Assembly (NCBI GenBank): GCA_028335825.1
Contig: JAIOKI010000003.1
Span: 62,001-126,000, forward strand
Reading direction: 5' to 3'
DNA length: 64,000 nucleotides
Origin: Nosema muscidifuracis
Lineage: Eukaryota; Microsporidia; Nosematidae
Shown here: positions 54,628 to 63,976 of the stretch, piece by piece
Layout: every line of letters starts with the position of its first letter
How positions within the stretch are numbered: the stretch's first letter is position 1
Program-made: the position numbers and the translations under genes
The notes under the pieces: model-generated
Seen by the model: only the letters and a program-made list of their open reading frames with translations
What the model was told of the DNA's origin: nothing
The model's database searches: none

Positions 54628-56367
54628 TTATTCGAATCCAAATTTTTCATTTTGATAAGTAATCGCATACAAAAGTTTATCTTTAAATTTTTCGAAAGAA
54701 GAATATTCATATAATTCTAAAGTATTTGAACATGTATGCGAAGTAGGATAGTTTTCAGAATTACCTGGAATAAATGAAATTTTAAACTTTTCGTTTGGAA
54801 TATTACTTTGTAAATTTTTAAATCCTCCATATGGTACCCTACTTGAGCCAGTACAAAACTTCAATAAATTAGCTCTTTCATCAAAATTAAATTCACTAAC
54901 TGCCTTCCAAAACCATAAAACAATATAATGATTACTTGTGCATCTAACATATTCAGTATTTTTTTTCCAATCATCCACATCAATTTCTGGACTTCCGCAT
55001 ATTAAAAGTTCTAACTCATATTCATCAAATTGAGTAATGAGATTTTCATCTATCAGTTCAAAAAGCCCTTTTTTAATTTCATCAAGTTGTTCTTTAATGC
55101 TCTTTGTTAATATATACTCAACTAATAAATCTATGTACTTATGTTTGTTATTATGTGTAACAGGAATATTTTTACCGTCATGAATAAGTTCAACAATTTC
55201 ATTATTTCCAAAAATATTATTTTCATAAGTAAAATCTAAATTTAAATCTCGAAGATCGCTTTCTGTTGAGAAATCTCTAATCCAAATCATTGATTTATAA
55301 ATCAAAGGTTCCATTTTTTTTAAATCTTTCAAATCGCATTTTCTATTTGTGATGTATTTTAAAACTGGTTTATCAAAATGAGCATTGATATTAAACTCAT
55401 TAATAATTGCTATACCTAATATTCTTCCCATAAGTTTAAAATATTGTAAATCTCCACTGTTATTAATATCACTTTGTTTAAGTGGTCTTAAAGTAGTTTT
55501 ATCATCAGTGGAATAAGTAAATAACCCTAAATCAATATTAAAAAATTCTTTTGTAATCAATTCCAACCATTCCTTTGTAATTCCACCATAATCTGACCCT
55601 AGCTCATCTTTAAATTTAATAAAGAATTTTTTTTGTTTTATGCTATAACAAGAAACTGGCATTATCTTACTTAAAGAATTTTCGAGTACAAGATTTCTAT
55701 CGATTTCAATTGAATAATGATTTTCAGGACTACATCTTTCAATTGGAAAAAAACTTCTCAATATGCGAATCTTTCTTTCAAAACTCGAACTATCAAAGTT
55801 TTTTGCATAACAATTTTCACTACTTTCATCACTAATATCTAAATTAATTAACTCCTTATTTATTTCTTCTCCTTTTATGTCATCAACTAATGAAGTATTT
55901 GACTCTGTACTTATTTCTTCTCCTTGTATATCATCAACTAATGAAATATTTGACTCTTTATATTTTTGATCTTTTGAAGCATTGAAATTTGATGATAAAC
56001 TTTGTTTTTTATTATCACTGTAATTTTTATCATCTATATTGTTTTCTTCTATTTCTATATTTTTGTCTAAAGTTCTATTTTTGGAAGAAGAATCAAATTT
56101 ATTCTCATCTAAATTATTGAATTTTTGTTCAGTATTTATTTTCTTTTCATGAGATGGACTATTATTTTTACACTTATCTTCTTTTTTCTGATTAAATTTA
56201 TATTTATTATTCAATTCTCGTTTATTGGATTCTTCTTGATCAGAATTATGAGTAGAATTCGAATTTTCGTCATCTCCAGAATACAATACATATATTCCTA
56301 TTACAACTAGAATACATAAAACTCCTAGAATTACACAGTTTAGATTAGATTTTTTATTAACTGACAT
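54628..56367 (-). CDS. HECT E3 ubiquitin ligase with N-terminal membrane anchor, 579 aa
   Basis: Starts at an ATG seven bases after a CCC run. Residues 10-30 are a strong membrane segment (V-I-L-G-V-L-C-I-L-V-V-I-G-I-Y-V) after a basic N-terminus, so the protein is probably a signal-anchored ligase with its body in the cytosol, although the opposite topology cannot be excluded. Residues 31-195 are a Ser/Asn/Lys/Glu-rich linker with two copies of S-L-V-D-D-I-[QK]-G-E-E-I. The HECT domain follows to the end: D-Y-G-G-I-T-K-E-W, F-K-L-M-G-R-I-L-G, L-L-I-C-G-S-P-E-I, F-C-T-G-S-S-R-V-P-Y-G-G-F and P-T-S-H-T-C-S-N, with Cys546 as nucleophile 33 residues from the end. All key positions look intact. 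Membrane-anchored HECT ligases this small are unusual. The dead gene at 49460-50947 is its relative. Confidence 0.9.
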   Translation of the reverse strand: MSVNKKSNLNCVILGVLCILVVIGIYVLYSGDDENSNSTHNSDQEESNKRELNNKYKFNQKKEDKCKNNSPSHEKKINTEQKFNNLDENKFDSSSKNRTLDKNIEIEENNIDDKNYSDNKKQSLSSNFNASKDQKYKESNISLVDDIQGEEISTESNTSLVDDIKGEEINKELINLDISDESSENCYAKNFDSSSFERKIRILRSFFPIERCSPENHYSIEIDRNLVLENSLSKIMPVSCYSIKQKKFFIKFKDELGSDYGGITKEWLELITKEFFNIDLGLFTYSTDDKTTLRPLKQSDINNSGDLQYFKLMGRILGIAIINEFNINAHFDKPVLKYITNRKCDLKDLKKMEPLIYKSMIWIRDFSTESDLRDLNLDFTYENNIFGNNEIVELIHDGKNIPVTHNNKHKYIDLLVEYILTKSIKEQLDEIKKGLFELIDENLITQFDEYELELLICGSPEIDVDDWKKNTEYVRCTSNHYIVLWFWKAVSEFNFDERANLLKFCTGSSRVPYGGFKNLQSNIPNEKFKISFIPGNSENYPTSHTCSNTLELYEYSSFEKFKDKLLYAITYQNEKFGFE

Positions 56368-56371
56368 TAAT

Positions 56372-56374
56372 GGG
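56372..56374 (-). promoter_or_regulatory. CCC motif before the 56367 start
   Basis: On the minus strand AACCCATTAATG places the C run four bases before the ATG of the anchored HECT gene. Confidence 0.6.
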
Positions 56375-58506
56375 TTAAAATATATTTTAATTAAAAAATA
56401 TCAAGGAGAAAATAATAATACCATTTAAGAGTAATGAGTTAAAAATCAAAAAGACAAGTAAAAACTTCTATATCAATACATAATACATTAAAATATTAAT
56501 TTTTTATTCAAAGTGAATTAATCAATGACTCTACATTTTAATATAGCCTGTAATTAACTCTGAAAAAGATGAGTACTATATTGTAATTTTTAGGGTAAAT
56601 TTAATCATAAATATCCATATAAAAAGTTTGAAATTCAACATTGTTTTTATTTTTATTTCCTCAATAATAAAAGTAGATTCTTGATTTGAGATGGAAAAGT
56701 TATTGCTTTTATTAAAAAAATTAGGAGAAATAAAATACATCAATAAATTTAAATAACCTTCTTTATATAATCGATTTGTAAATCATTAAGATGAACATAT
56801 AAAAGTTTTCTACTGGTCCCGTGTTATTATACTTATTTCTAGTATAAGACTTCAGATGATCATTCTATTAACCTCAAATTATTTATGTACTCTAGATAAA
56901 TCAATGTATTTTATCAAATAAAATATTTTTTAATTTTGGTTGATTCTTCATCATTTATTCTCTAAAATACTCTAAAATGAATTACATATTTTCTAAAATT
57001 AATATAATAATTTATAAAGAATATAAAGTTTCAATGATTGTTGAAATAAGCAAAGGTTATGCAAATATAAATAAATTTTATAATAGCTACGAAAATAATA
57101 TTTTAATTAACAGCACAAGAAATATCGAATCTATAAAATATGTGTCATAAAATGAAACTGTTTTGATTTTAAGAATATCAGATATTTAAATAAATGACAT
57201 TTTAAATTATAATATGACTAAAGTAAATTATGCTAAGTCTATATTATAATACTTTATGTTCAAATTATTTATATTTAATCAATAAACAAATGAATCTTAA
57301 TTAGTCTTTTTCTTTACATAGATAAAAACACAATTAATTTATAAGATTTGAATACATCCTGTTGATATTTTAAAAATTTTACAAAAAGAACCCTAGTTTT
57401 TAGGATGTATGACACTAATAAAAATAAAACTATTAACACATCACATAAGAGATCGGTTAAAAATTTGTTATATTATTTTAGAATTGATCTGATAATCTTA
57501 ATTATTATCGTTAATTGTTTGAGAATAAAAAGATTTTATTTATAACAATTTATTGTCTTCATAAACTAAAGTAATTTAAATGGATATGAAAGAACATAAT
57601 TATGACTTTTTTTATTATTTATTATTATTTTCACTTAAAATAGTAAAAAGAGCATGATAGATTACTTAGGTTAGCCTTTGTAAGATGTGTTATTATTTAT
57701 TAGAATTAAAAAACACATCTTTAATTTGGATTTATGTATTGAACTTTATGTTTTCATTCGTAAATCTCAATGATCATCTCTGAATAATCAATAAGATTTT
57801 CTAATGTTAAACTATACTCATACTTTTTTCCTCAGAACTTGTTCATGTTCATATTAGTCTAAACTAAGCCTTGATTTGAACTTTAGACTTTATCTCTGTT
57901 TAATATGCGAGTTGATATTTGTTACAATACTGTTTCATCTATGAGATACTTCTTGACTTAAACATGTAAGGAAAGCTGAATATTAGCAAGAAAATATGAT
58001 TTTCTTCTCTTCAGTCTATACTATTTGCAACTTATCAAATTTGTGATTTCTACCTTTATAATTACAACTTCTTTTCTGATTATATCAATAATTAGAAAAA
58101 AAAGCTTGTTATTTTTACTTTCATAGCATTTTAAATTTGCGAATTTACTCTGACTTGACGTTTTTTGTAACAAGACATTATTATAAGAAATTATTTCAGT
58201 AAAAGTTTTTAGAAATAACTACTTTACAAATGTTTATTTGATATTCTAATTAGAGATGAAGATATTAAATAAGATTATGCATCTAAATCAAATAAATTTT
58301 TAATGTTTTTTAGCTGTTAATCTTTCTTTTATTTTATTAAACAAAACTAATTAAAATAAATAAATTTCAATTATAATTTTTCTATAAAGTAATCATTACA
58401 AATAAATGAGATAAAATTTAGGAAGTATTATTAAAATTTTATATTTTCTTTAAACAAAAATATCTACTTAGTAACAATATATATCACTTATAAAATTAAT
58501 GATAAT
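56375..58506. other. Intergenic, 2.1 kb, no gene seen
   Basis: Divergent spacer between the anchored HECT gene (minus) and a family B gene (plus). AT-rich; 57830-58150 is pyrimidine-rich and may be an old minus-strand relic, but no frame could be supported. Confidence 0.45.
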
Positions 58507-58569
58507 AAAGTTGTAAAATCGTCATCTATGAAAAAATAAAATTCTAATAAATAATGATTTTACAACTTT
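58507..58569. repeat. 14-bp perfect inverted repeat with 35-bp loop
   Basis: AAAGTTGTAAAATC (58507-58520) and GATTTTACAACTTT (58556-58569) are perfect reverse complements; with one bulge the pairing may extend outward several more bases. It lies about 160 bp upstream of the 58730 start, so it could be a regulatory structure or a small inverted-repeat element. Confidence 0.7.
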
Positions 58570-58729
58570 TATTTTTATTAATTAATATAAATGTTTTAAT
58601 TACAATATAAATAATTAATCAATCAAAAATTAAAAATCCTTTAAATTCATATTATAATGTAAAAAAGTAATGTGTTTTTTTCTGATTAATTAAAAATTTT
58701 ATATAAATTTAATAGAAAAAAATATCAAA

Positions 58730-59605
58730 ATGAGCAACGATAACAGTAGTGATGTTGAATTATCTTGGTCAGACATTAGTCTTGAATTTAAAGAATGGAG
58801 AGATGAGCTTTTAGAATATTCTCCAACTATGTGTGGAAAAATTTCTGAAACTAATATTGAAGAAAATACAGATGAAGTAAATTGGATTAAAAAATTTCCA
58901 AATTGTTTGATACAATTTACTAGAGAAATGTGCAAATGTAATCAAAAGTGTGTTATAGATTCTTTTGCAGATATCAATTTTAATCATGTATGTCATAATA
59001 TAAAATCTAACAATCTTTTTATATTAAAAAACCATGTTTATTGTGATAACTACGATATAAGAATTTCTGATGGAGAGATATTTCATTATAAAAATTTTCA
59101 TCCTGTTATACCTTTAAGTGATAGAATTGCTAAGGCAACAAAGAACCTGTGTGATAATGGACAAAAATATTACGATAAATTACAATGTGCTATGTATGAA
59201 CTTAAAGAAGAATGTAAAAATGATACTACTTGTTTCGAAAAAATTATTCAACCTAATTCAATATTATATTGTAAAAATTCTCTTTTTTTCGAACAAATTG
59301 ATGATATCGAAAATTCTGTAGGGTTTCAAGATATAAATGTAAAATTAATAACTAGACCAGTTAATAGGGTCTTAAGATTGTTAAGATCATCAGGTGACAT
59401 AAATGAAATAGCTGATATTAAAGATCACCCTTTATCAATTTCTAGTTATGAATATAATAAAGATTACACTTTAAGTTATTCTTTTGGGTGTGTTATTGGA
59501 ATAATTATGGTTTCTGCTTTGAGTTATTTTACCTATAAATTATTTAAGAAGAGATCTAATAAAAGACAAACTATTTCAAATCAAATAGTGTCAGATAAAA
59601 TATAA
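58730..59605 (+). CDS. Family B cysteine-rich membrane protein, divergent, 291 aa
   Basis: Begins with a Ser/Asp-rich N-terminus (M-S-N-D-N-S-S-D-V-E) and W-R-D-E-L-L-E. The cysteine framework is kept: F-P-N-C-L-I-Q-F-T-R-E-M-C then C-N-Q-K-C-V-I, F-N-H-V-C, V-Y-C-D-N-Y, L-C-D-N-G, C-A-M-Y-E-L-K-E-E-C, C-F-E-K-I and Y-C-K-N-S. After the I-D-D-I-E-N block it differs from the other members: an Arg-rich stretch (V-N-R-V-L-R-L-L-R) replaces the K-R site, and there is a single clear membrane segment (F-G-C-V-I-G-I-I-M-V-S-A-L-S-Y-F) followed by a basic tail of about 25 residues. The dead copy at 10440-11095 is of this subtype. No signal peptide is visible. Confidence 0.87.
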   Translation: MSNDNSSDVELSWSDISLEFKEWRDELLEYSPTMCGKISETNIEENTDEVNWIKKFPNCLIQFTREMCKCNQKCVIDSFADINFNHVCHNIKSNNLFILKNHVYCDNYDIRISDGEIFHYKNFHPVIPLSDRIAKATKNLCDNGQKYYDKLQCAMYELKEECKNDTTCFEKIIQPNSILYCKNSLFFEQIDDIENSVGFQDINVKLITRPVNRVLRLLRSSGDINEIADIKDHPLSISSYEYNKDYTLSYSFGCVIGIIMVSALSYFTYKLFKKRSNKRQTISNQIVSDKI

Positions 59606-61713
59606 TTAAAAATATATTTTCTTTTAATTTATTATCTATATTTATAGATTGATACTTTTTTTATACGTCAGAATTAAATAAATGATGTATTACGTTATTA
59701 AATTATTTTTACTTTGATATAAATATAAAAGATTTATTTATTTAGAATAGTCTTTATGATTTACTGTTATTTTAATAATAACTAATTAATTTTCTTTTTT
59801 AAATTGCAAACAATATTACATTTATTTAAAATTAAATGATGCGTATCTGACCTTTTTACTTTATTTAAAAAAAATAGATATAGCTTTTTTTTCTAATAAA
59901 GAAATGTACTTACATTATTAGATGTTAAAAAACAAAAATATATAAACTTTTTATATGAATTGATTATAATTACATAATTTCGAGTAATGCTTAAATATAG
60001 CAAGTTAACATCATTACTAAAAAAATCTTCTTGCAGTAACAATATGTATAAATCGTTATAAATGCTATTTCATTTGCTAAATTTTTTAATTATTTTTAAT
60101 TTACTAATAAAAATTACGATATATCTAATTATTTCATATATTTGATTAAATTATAAGTTTAATTATTTATTAGTAATATAAAAAATCCTTATTTAACTAC
60201 CTATATTAGCAAAAACTTATCTCTTTTGCTTGAAGAATTTAAGGTGTCGAATATTTCATCTATCAGAGCTTAGATGATAAAATTATATAAATATTAATCA
60301 TATAAAGCTATCATTTACAGATAAATTACAACATAACACGTGTTAAAACATTGAATAAAACATGATAAAGCTATACGTGTTCTAATTAAAAGCATCAATT
60401 TATTATATATTTATGAAATCTATATTACGACGATATATTCAATTAAGACTATTTCTAAAATTTAATATCGACTAAATTAATTACAATTATAAATAAGATG
60501 ATAATTTTAAAGCTTAGAAATATTAATGTGACAGTTTCTAATTTATCTAATAAATTTACACATATATAACTTCAGAAATATTTAATATGAAGAGTTTTAT
60601 AAAAAACTTATTTACTTTAAAAATAAATATTTAAATAAGTGTAGATACACGCATTCTTAAAAGTAAAATATAAAAAGCTAATTTTCCGACTTTAATAAGA
60701 GAAAAAGAGATTATTAATATTGAAGTCGAAAAAAATTTTTTATACAAAAAATTTTGCATGTTAGCTATTATATTGTTTTACTAAATAAGTATAAAAAGAG
60801 AATTATACAACATGTATTGAAATAAAAAAATATGGTGATTAATTTACTAAGGTCTTTAAACTGAATTAAATCTTGAAGAACGAATCGAAGCCTACTTTGA
60901 GTTCAGAATGCTTTAAATGACGTTTAAGAGCCTGACTATTAATATTTGATCTGGATCTTCGATCAAAAACGTCTACACAGTTGGAGGAGAATTAGATAAA
61001 AACTTACCGATAATTATAAATAGTGGTAACAAAAATATAATAATATGAAAAAAAATTTAGTAAAGTAAAACTTCACATATCATCATAAAATCTTCTTATG
61101 AGATAATATATCATTTGATATATAGAATAATAAATTTTTAAATAATAATAGAATATTAAAAATTGTATTATACAACAACAATCTTATAAAAATAGTTACT
61201 GAATTTTAATAAATTATTGAAAAAATTATCTTTTGATAAGTAAATTATAATGTTTGTGTTTTCATTAATAAATCAAAAATTTATATATTGATTAATATTA
61301 TCATATTGTAATTAAACATATAATATAACTTTTGTAATTAATCACTAACAAAATTGTTATTATTTTTTTTTGTATAATTTTTAATTTATTTATAATCAAA
61401 TTATTATATTTGAGTAATTAAAATTACGCACAATTTTACAAAGAAAATTATAAATACGTTTGAAAATTGATGAAAATGTAAAAAGAATTAAAGAATATTT
61501 TCTTCTATTATAAATTTTGATTTCACCTTTAATTTTATTTTTTATATATTTATCAGTGAACCATGAAAATTAATATAATGTTATTCATAAATCAAATATT
61601 TTATTGTAAATTAAATTAATTTTAAAATAAATCGACGTAAAAAATTAAACAAATGTAAATTAAAAATATATAATTTATCATTATATTACAACTTAAATTA
61701 AATTAATCTAAAA
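59606..61713. other. Intergenic, 2.1 kb; a short relic only
   Basis: AT-rich spacer. Around 60840-60990 a less AT-rich stretch shares a 34-bp match (60901-60934) and the later AGTTGGAGGA with 31684-31800. It reads N-A-L-N-D-V in one frame and H-S-W-R-R-I further on, so it may be the remnant of a repeated gene or element of unknown type. Confidence 0.45.
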
Positions 61714-62730
61714 ATGAATAAATTCGATATAGCCCCCATTGTTATGCAAGAATCAAAAAAAGAAGAGAAATCAGAATTTAAAGAATTTGTTGATTGGAGA
61801 GATAAAAAACTAACAAATTCATCAGATTTTTGTAAAAAACTAAGTATTTCAAGTGACAAGAATAATGAAACATCTTTGTCGGTTATACGGAAAATACCAA
61901 AATGTCTTGTTCATCTTACTCGTAAAATGTGTAAATGTAATCGTGATTGTGTAGGTGATTCTTTTTATAACACAAAAATTGATTATGGATGTGAAACCTA
62001 CGATCTTGATAATCTATGGTTCGATACAAAGTATATTGACTGCAATTTTCTTGATAAAAAAGTCCAAGAAGGAAAATTAGTACCTTATGATACATTTAAC
62101 AAATTGCTAAGAACAATTACGCATGTCAACGATGGTTTAGTTAAATTATGTGATACAAACGAAGATTTTACAAATTTGTTATGTGAAGCTTATGATTTAA
62201 GAGATGGATGTAGTAACATACCTGATTGTATGGAATTTTATTTGAAAAGAACTCCGAATAAAAATTGTAAGAATAAAGATTATAAGTGGATAATTGAAGA
62301 AATTGAAAACATTTTAGGAATAAAAGTTCGTACAGGTAAAGTTGAAATCGAAGAAGTGAAGGAAGAATCGAAATGTGTTCCAATAAATTCTTTAGAAGAC
62401 TCCGATGTAATGATAAAATCTGATGATAGTGGCTTTCCTAAAATTATCGTTAAGCGTGATTTGAGTGATATCGCTTTACCTGACCTGAATACTGTTTTAG
62501 AACACTACAGATCTATCGATTCTGAATTTAAAAATACTAATTCAACCAGCTGTGAGCAGTTTACATTTTATTCTATGATGTCTCTATCATTAATCTCAAC
62601 AATATTATTTTTCATCTTAGTAATTATGGGAGTTAAGGATAATAAGAATGCTAAAATAATAGCACCATCAATAGTAATGACACTTTCTTTGTTATTTATT
62701 TCGATTTATTCTGCTATAAGTATTGAATAA
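61714..62730 (+). CDS. Family B cysteine-rich membrane protein, 338 aa
   Basis: The longest member. Its polar N-terminus (M-N-K-F-D-I-A-P-I-V-M-Q) extends about 20 residues beyond the other members before W-R-D-K-K-L. Then come I-P-K-C-L-V-H-L-T-R-K-M-C and C-N-R-D-C-V-G-D, I-D-Y-G-C, Y-I-D-C-N-F-L-D-K-K-V, L-C-D, C-E-A-Y-D-L-R-D-G-C, C-M-E-F-Y-L-K and I-E-N-I-L-G-I-K-V-R-T. The dibasic I-I-V-K-R-D-L is near residue 245. Two hydrophobic C-terminal segments surround D-N-K-N-A-K. It is closest to the 47808 and 40904 genes. The cysteine-rich region is far better conserved than the linker between it and the membrane segments, so the folded domain is the likely functional part. Confidence 0.9.
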   Translation: MNKFDIAPIVMQESKKEEKSEFKEFVDWRDKKLTNSSDFCKKLSISSDKNNETSLSVIRKIPKCLVHLTRKMCKCNRDCVGDSFYNTKIDYGCETYDLDNLWFDTKYIDCNFLDKKVQEGKLVPYDTFNKLLRTITHVNDGLVKLCDTNEDFTNLLCEAYDLRDGCSNIPDCMEFYLKRTPNKNCKNKDYKWIIEEIENILGIKVRTGKVEIEEVKEESKCVPINSLEDSDVMIKSDDSGFPKIIVKRDLSDIALPDLNTVLEHYRSIDSEFKNTNSTSCEQFTFYSMMSLSLISTILFFILVIMGVKDNKNAKIIAPSIVMTLSLLFISIYSAISIE

Positions 62731-62984
62731 ATATTGTTTTTAATATATTGTTTATATTTAATTTACAAGCAAAATAAAACATAAAAAATTAATTTAATAA
62801 TGATTTTTAACAAATTATGATCCGTAGTTTTAAAAATATCTGACAAAAAATATATTAAAATAAAAGAGTTTTAAGTGGAAATTTAATTTATTTATTAACT
62901 TATAATAAACATGCATATAATTCCATGACAAATACAAAAAGAGACTATGTAAATTGTTAAATAAAAAAATGTTTTGTTCTATGA
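62731..62984. other. Short spacer after the last family B gene
   Basis: AT-rich spacer with nothing recognised; the tandem array begins at 62985. Confidence 0.4.
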
Positions 62985-63391
62985 TCTTTAATATAATTAA
63001 AAGCAATTATCTTGACTATATAAGAAACCTATGAAATGTAGCAAGGATAGAAAAAAATGAAGAAGATTTCTTTAATATACTTAAAAGCAATTATCTTGAC
63101 TATAGAAGAACCTGTTGGGGACTGATACGTCTATAAAGAAACAAAGCCAATTCTTTGGATCAGTTTAAGTCTTCTTGCTGATTTAATTTATCAGTCCTAA
63201 TAATTATAAAAAGGAACCCCAAAATAATAAATATGTTTTCTAATAATTATTCTGCATGCAACAGAACCCTTTAAAATGTAGCAAAAATAAAAAAATGAAG
63301 AATATTTCTTTAATATACTTAAAAGCATTTTTCTTGACTATAGAAGAACCTTTAAAATGTAGCAAAAATATAAAAAAAATGAAGAATATCT
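62985..63391. repeat. Three-unit tandem repeat, about 84 bp per unit, split by an LTR
   Basis: Each unit opens with TCTTTAATATA and contains TTAAAAGCA, CTTGACTATA and AAATGTAGCAA. Unit 1 is 62985-63068, unit 2 is 63069-63112 continued at 63269-63306, and unit 3 is 63307-63391. Units 2 and 3 are the most alike. Unit 2 is interrupted by the solo LTR at 63113-63263, so the array is older than that insertion. Confidence 0.85.
63113..63263 (+). mobile_element. Solo LTR fossil, retrotransposon LTR family (younger copy)
   Basis: A 151-bp segment with TGTTG at its left end and CAACA at its right end, flanked by the 5-bp direct repeat GAACC (63108-63112 and 63264-63268), the usual signature of LTR retrotransposon integration. 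It sits inside unit 2 of a tandem array, and the neighbouring units show what the empty site looked like. There is no internal region, so this is a solo LTR left by recombination between two LTRs. It matches 18376-18526 over its whole length. The intact target duplication makes it the younger of the two. Ty1 or Ty3 group cannot be decided from the LTR alone. Confidence 0.88.
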
Positions 63392-63750
63392 ATTAAGTTA
63401 GAGATTATCATAAGTTTTATTGAAAATTAAACATAAATAACATTTCATTTATTGATTAATTAACTTTAATTTCGATTCTAATATATTTTTGATATATATT
63501 AAAATAAAAAGAAACCTTCTAGAGCACCAAAACTATAGATTTAATAATCAGTAACATAAATCAAAATACTCGATATATTCGTTTGTAAAATTTGTTTATT
63601 TTTTTAAATTCAATACAAACAAAGAATTATTGAAAATAAAAAATTAAAATTATTTTCTTTTAGTTTATAAAGCTGTATACCTGTATTTATTTATATATGG
63701 TGTAGATATATCTTTTAGCATTAACAAACTTATCCAAAAAATTACTTTGT
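63392..63750. other. Spacer, no gene seen
   Basis: AT-rich sequence with no frame, repeat or structure recognised. Confidence 0.45.
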
Positions 63751-63802
63751 ATGTGGCAGCCCGTCCCGTTGGGCTATTGAGGTAAGAAATATCCCTCCAT
63801 TA
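63751..63802. other. GC-rich patch with hairpin
   Basis: A small island of G+C in very AT-rich DNA. It contains AGCCC and GGGCT as a 5-bp stem around an 8-nt loop, then GAGG and CCTC as a second possible short stem. It might be part of a structured RNA, a distant LTR edge (it opens with TGTATGTGGCAGCCCG on the plus strand) or the 3' region of the small frame on the minus strand. The sequence does not decide. Confidence 0.35.
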
Positions 63803-63838
63803 ATATTTGATGTTTCAATGTAATTGTTTTTATTATTT

Positions 63839-63976
63839 TTATTTTTTCATCCTCTTTTTCTCGGCCTTCTTTTTATAGCTTTCTAGTGATAAAAATACGT
63901 CATTAAGTAATTCCAAATTTCTAAACATGTTTTCAGTATTCATAGAGTACTTCATCGAATAAACATGTTTAGCCAT
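63839..63976 (-). CDS. Possible small protein gene, 45 aa
   Basis: A 45-codon frame starting at an ATG (M-A-K-H-V-Y-S-M-K-Y-S-M-N), with an in-frame stop 12 bases upstream, and ending in a very basic tail (Y-K-K-K-A-E-K-K-R-M-K-K). The composition is less AT-rich than the spacers and the middle (F-R-N-L-E-L-L-N-D-V-F-L) looks like an amphipathic helix. There is no C-run motif before the start and no recognised family. It could be a genuine small basic protein or the last piece of a broken gene lying beyond the window. Confidence 0.35.
   Translation of the reverse strand: MAKHVYSMKYSMNTENMFRNLELLNDVFLSLESYKKKAEKKRMKK

Noticed and set aside
56125-56310. Plus-strand hydrophobic 61-codon frame
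   Set aside because: Antisense of the Asn/Lys-rich linker of the anchored HECT gene; such linkers give hydrophobic shadows.
63113-63263. Structured non-coding RNA gene (two copies with internal pairing such as GGACTGATA with TATCAGTCC)
   Set aside because: The copy at 63113 has TG...CA ends, a 5-bp target duplication and interrupts a tandem repeat unit, so a solo LTR explains it better than an RNA gene.
62985-63391. CRISPR-like array
   Set aside because: Units are directly tandem at about 84 bp without unique spacers, and the DNA is eukaryotic.
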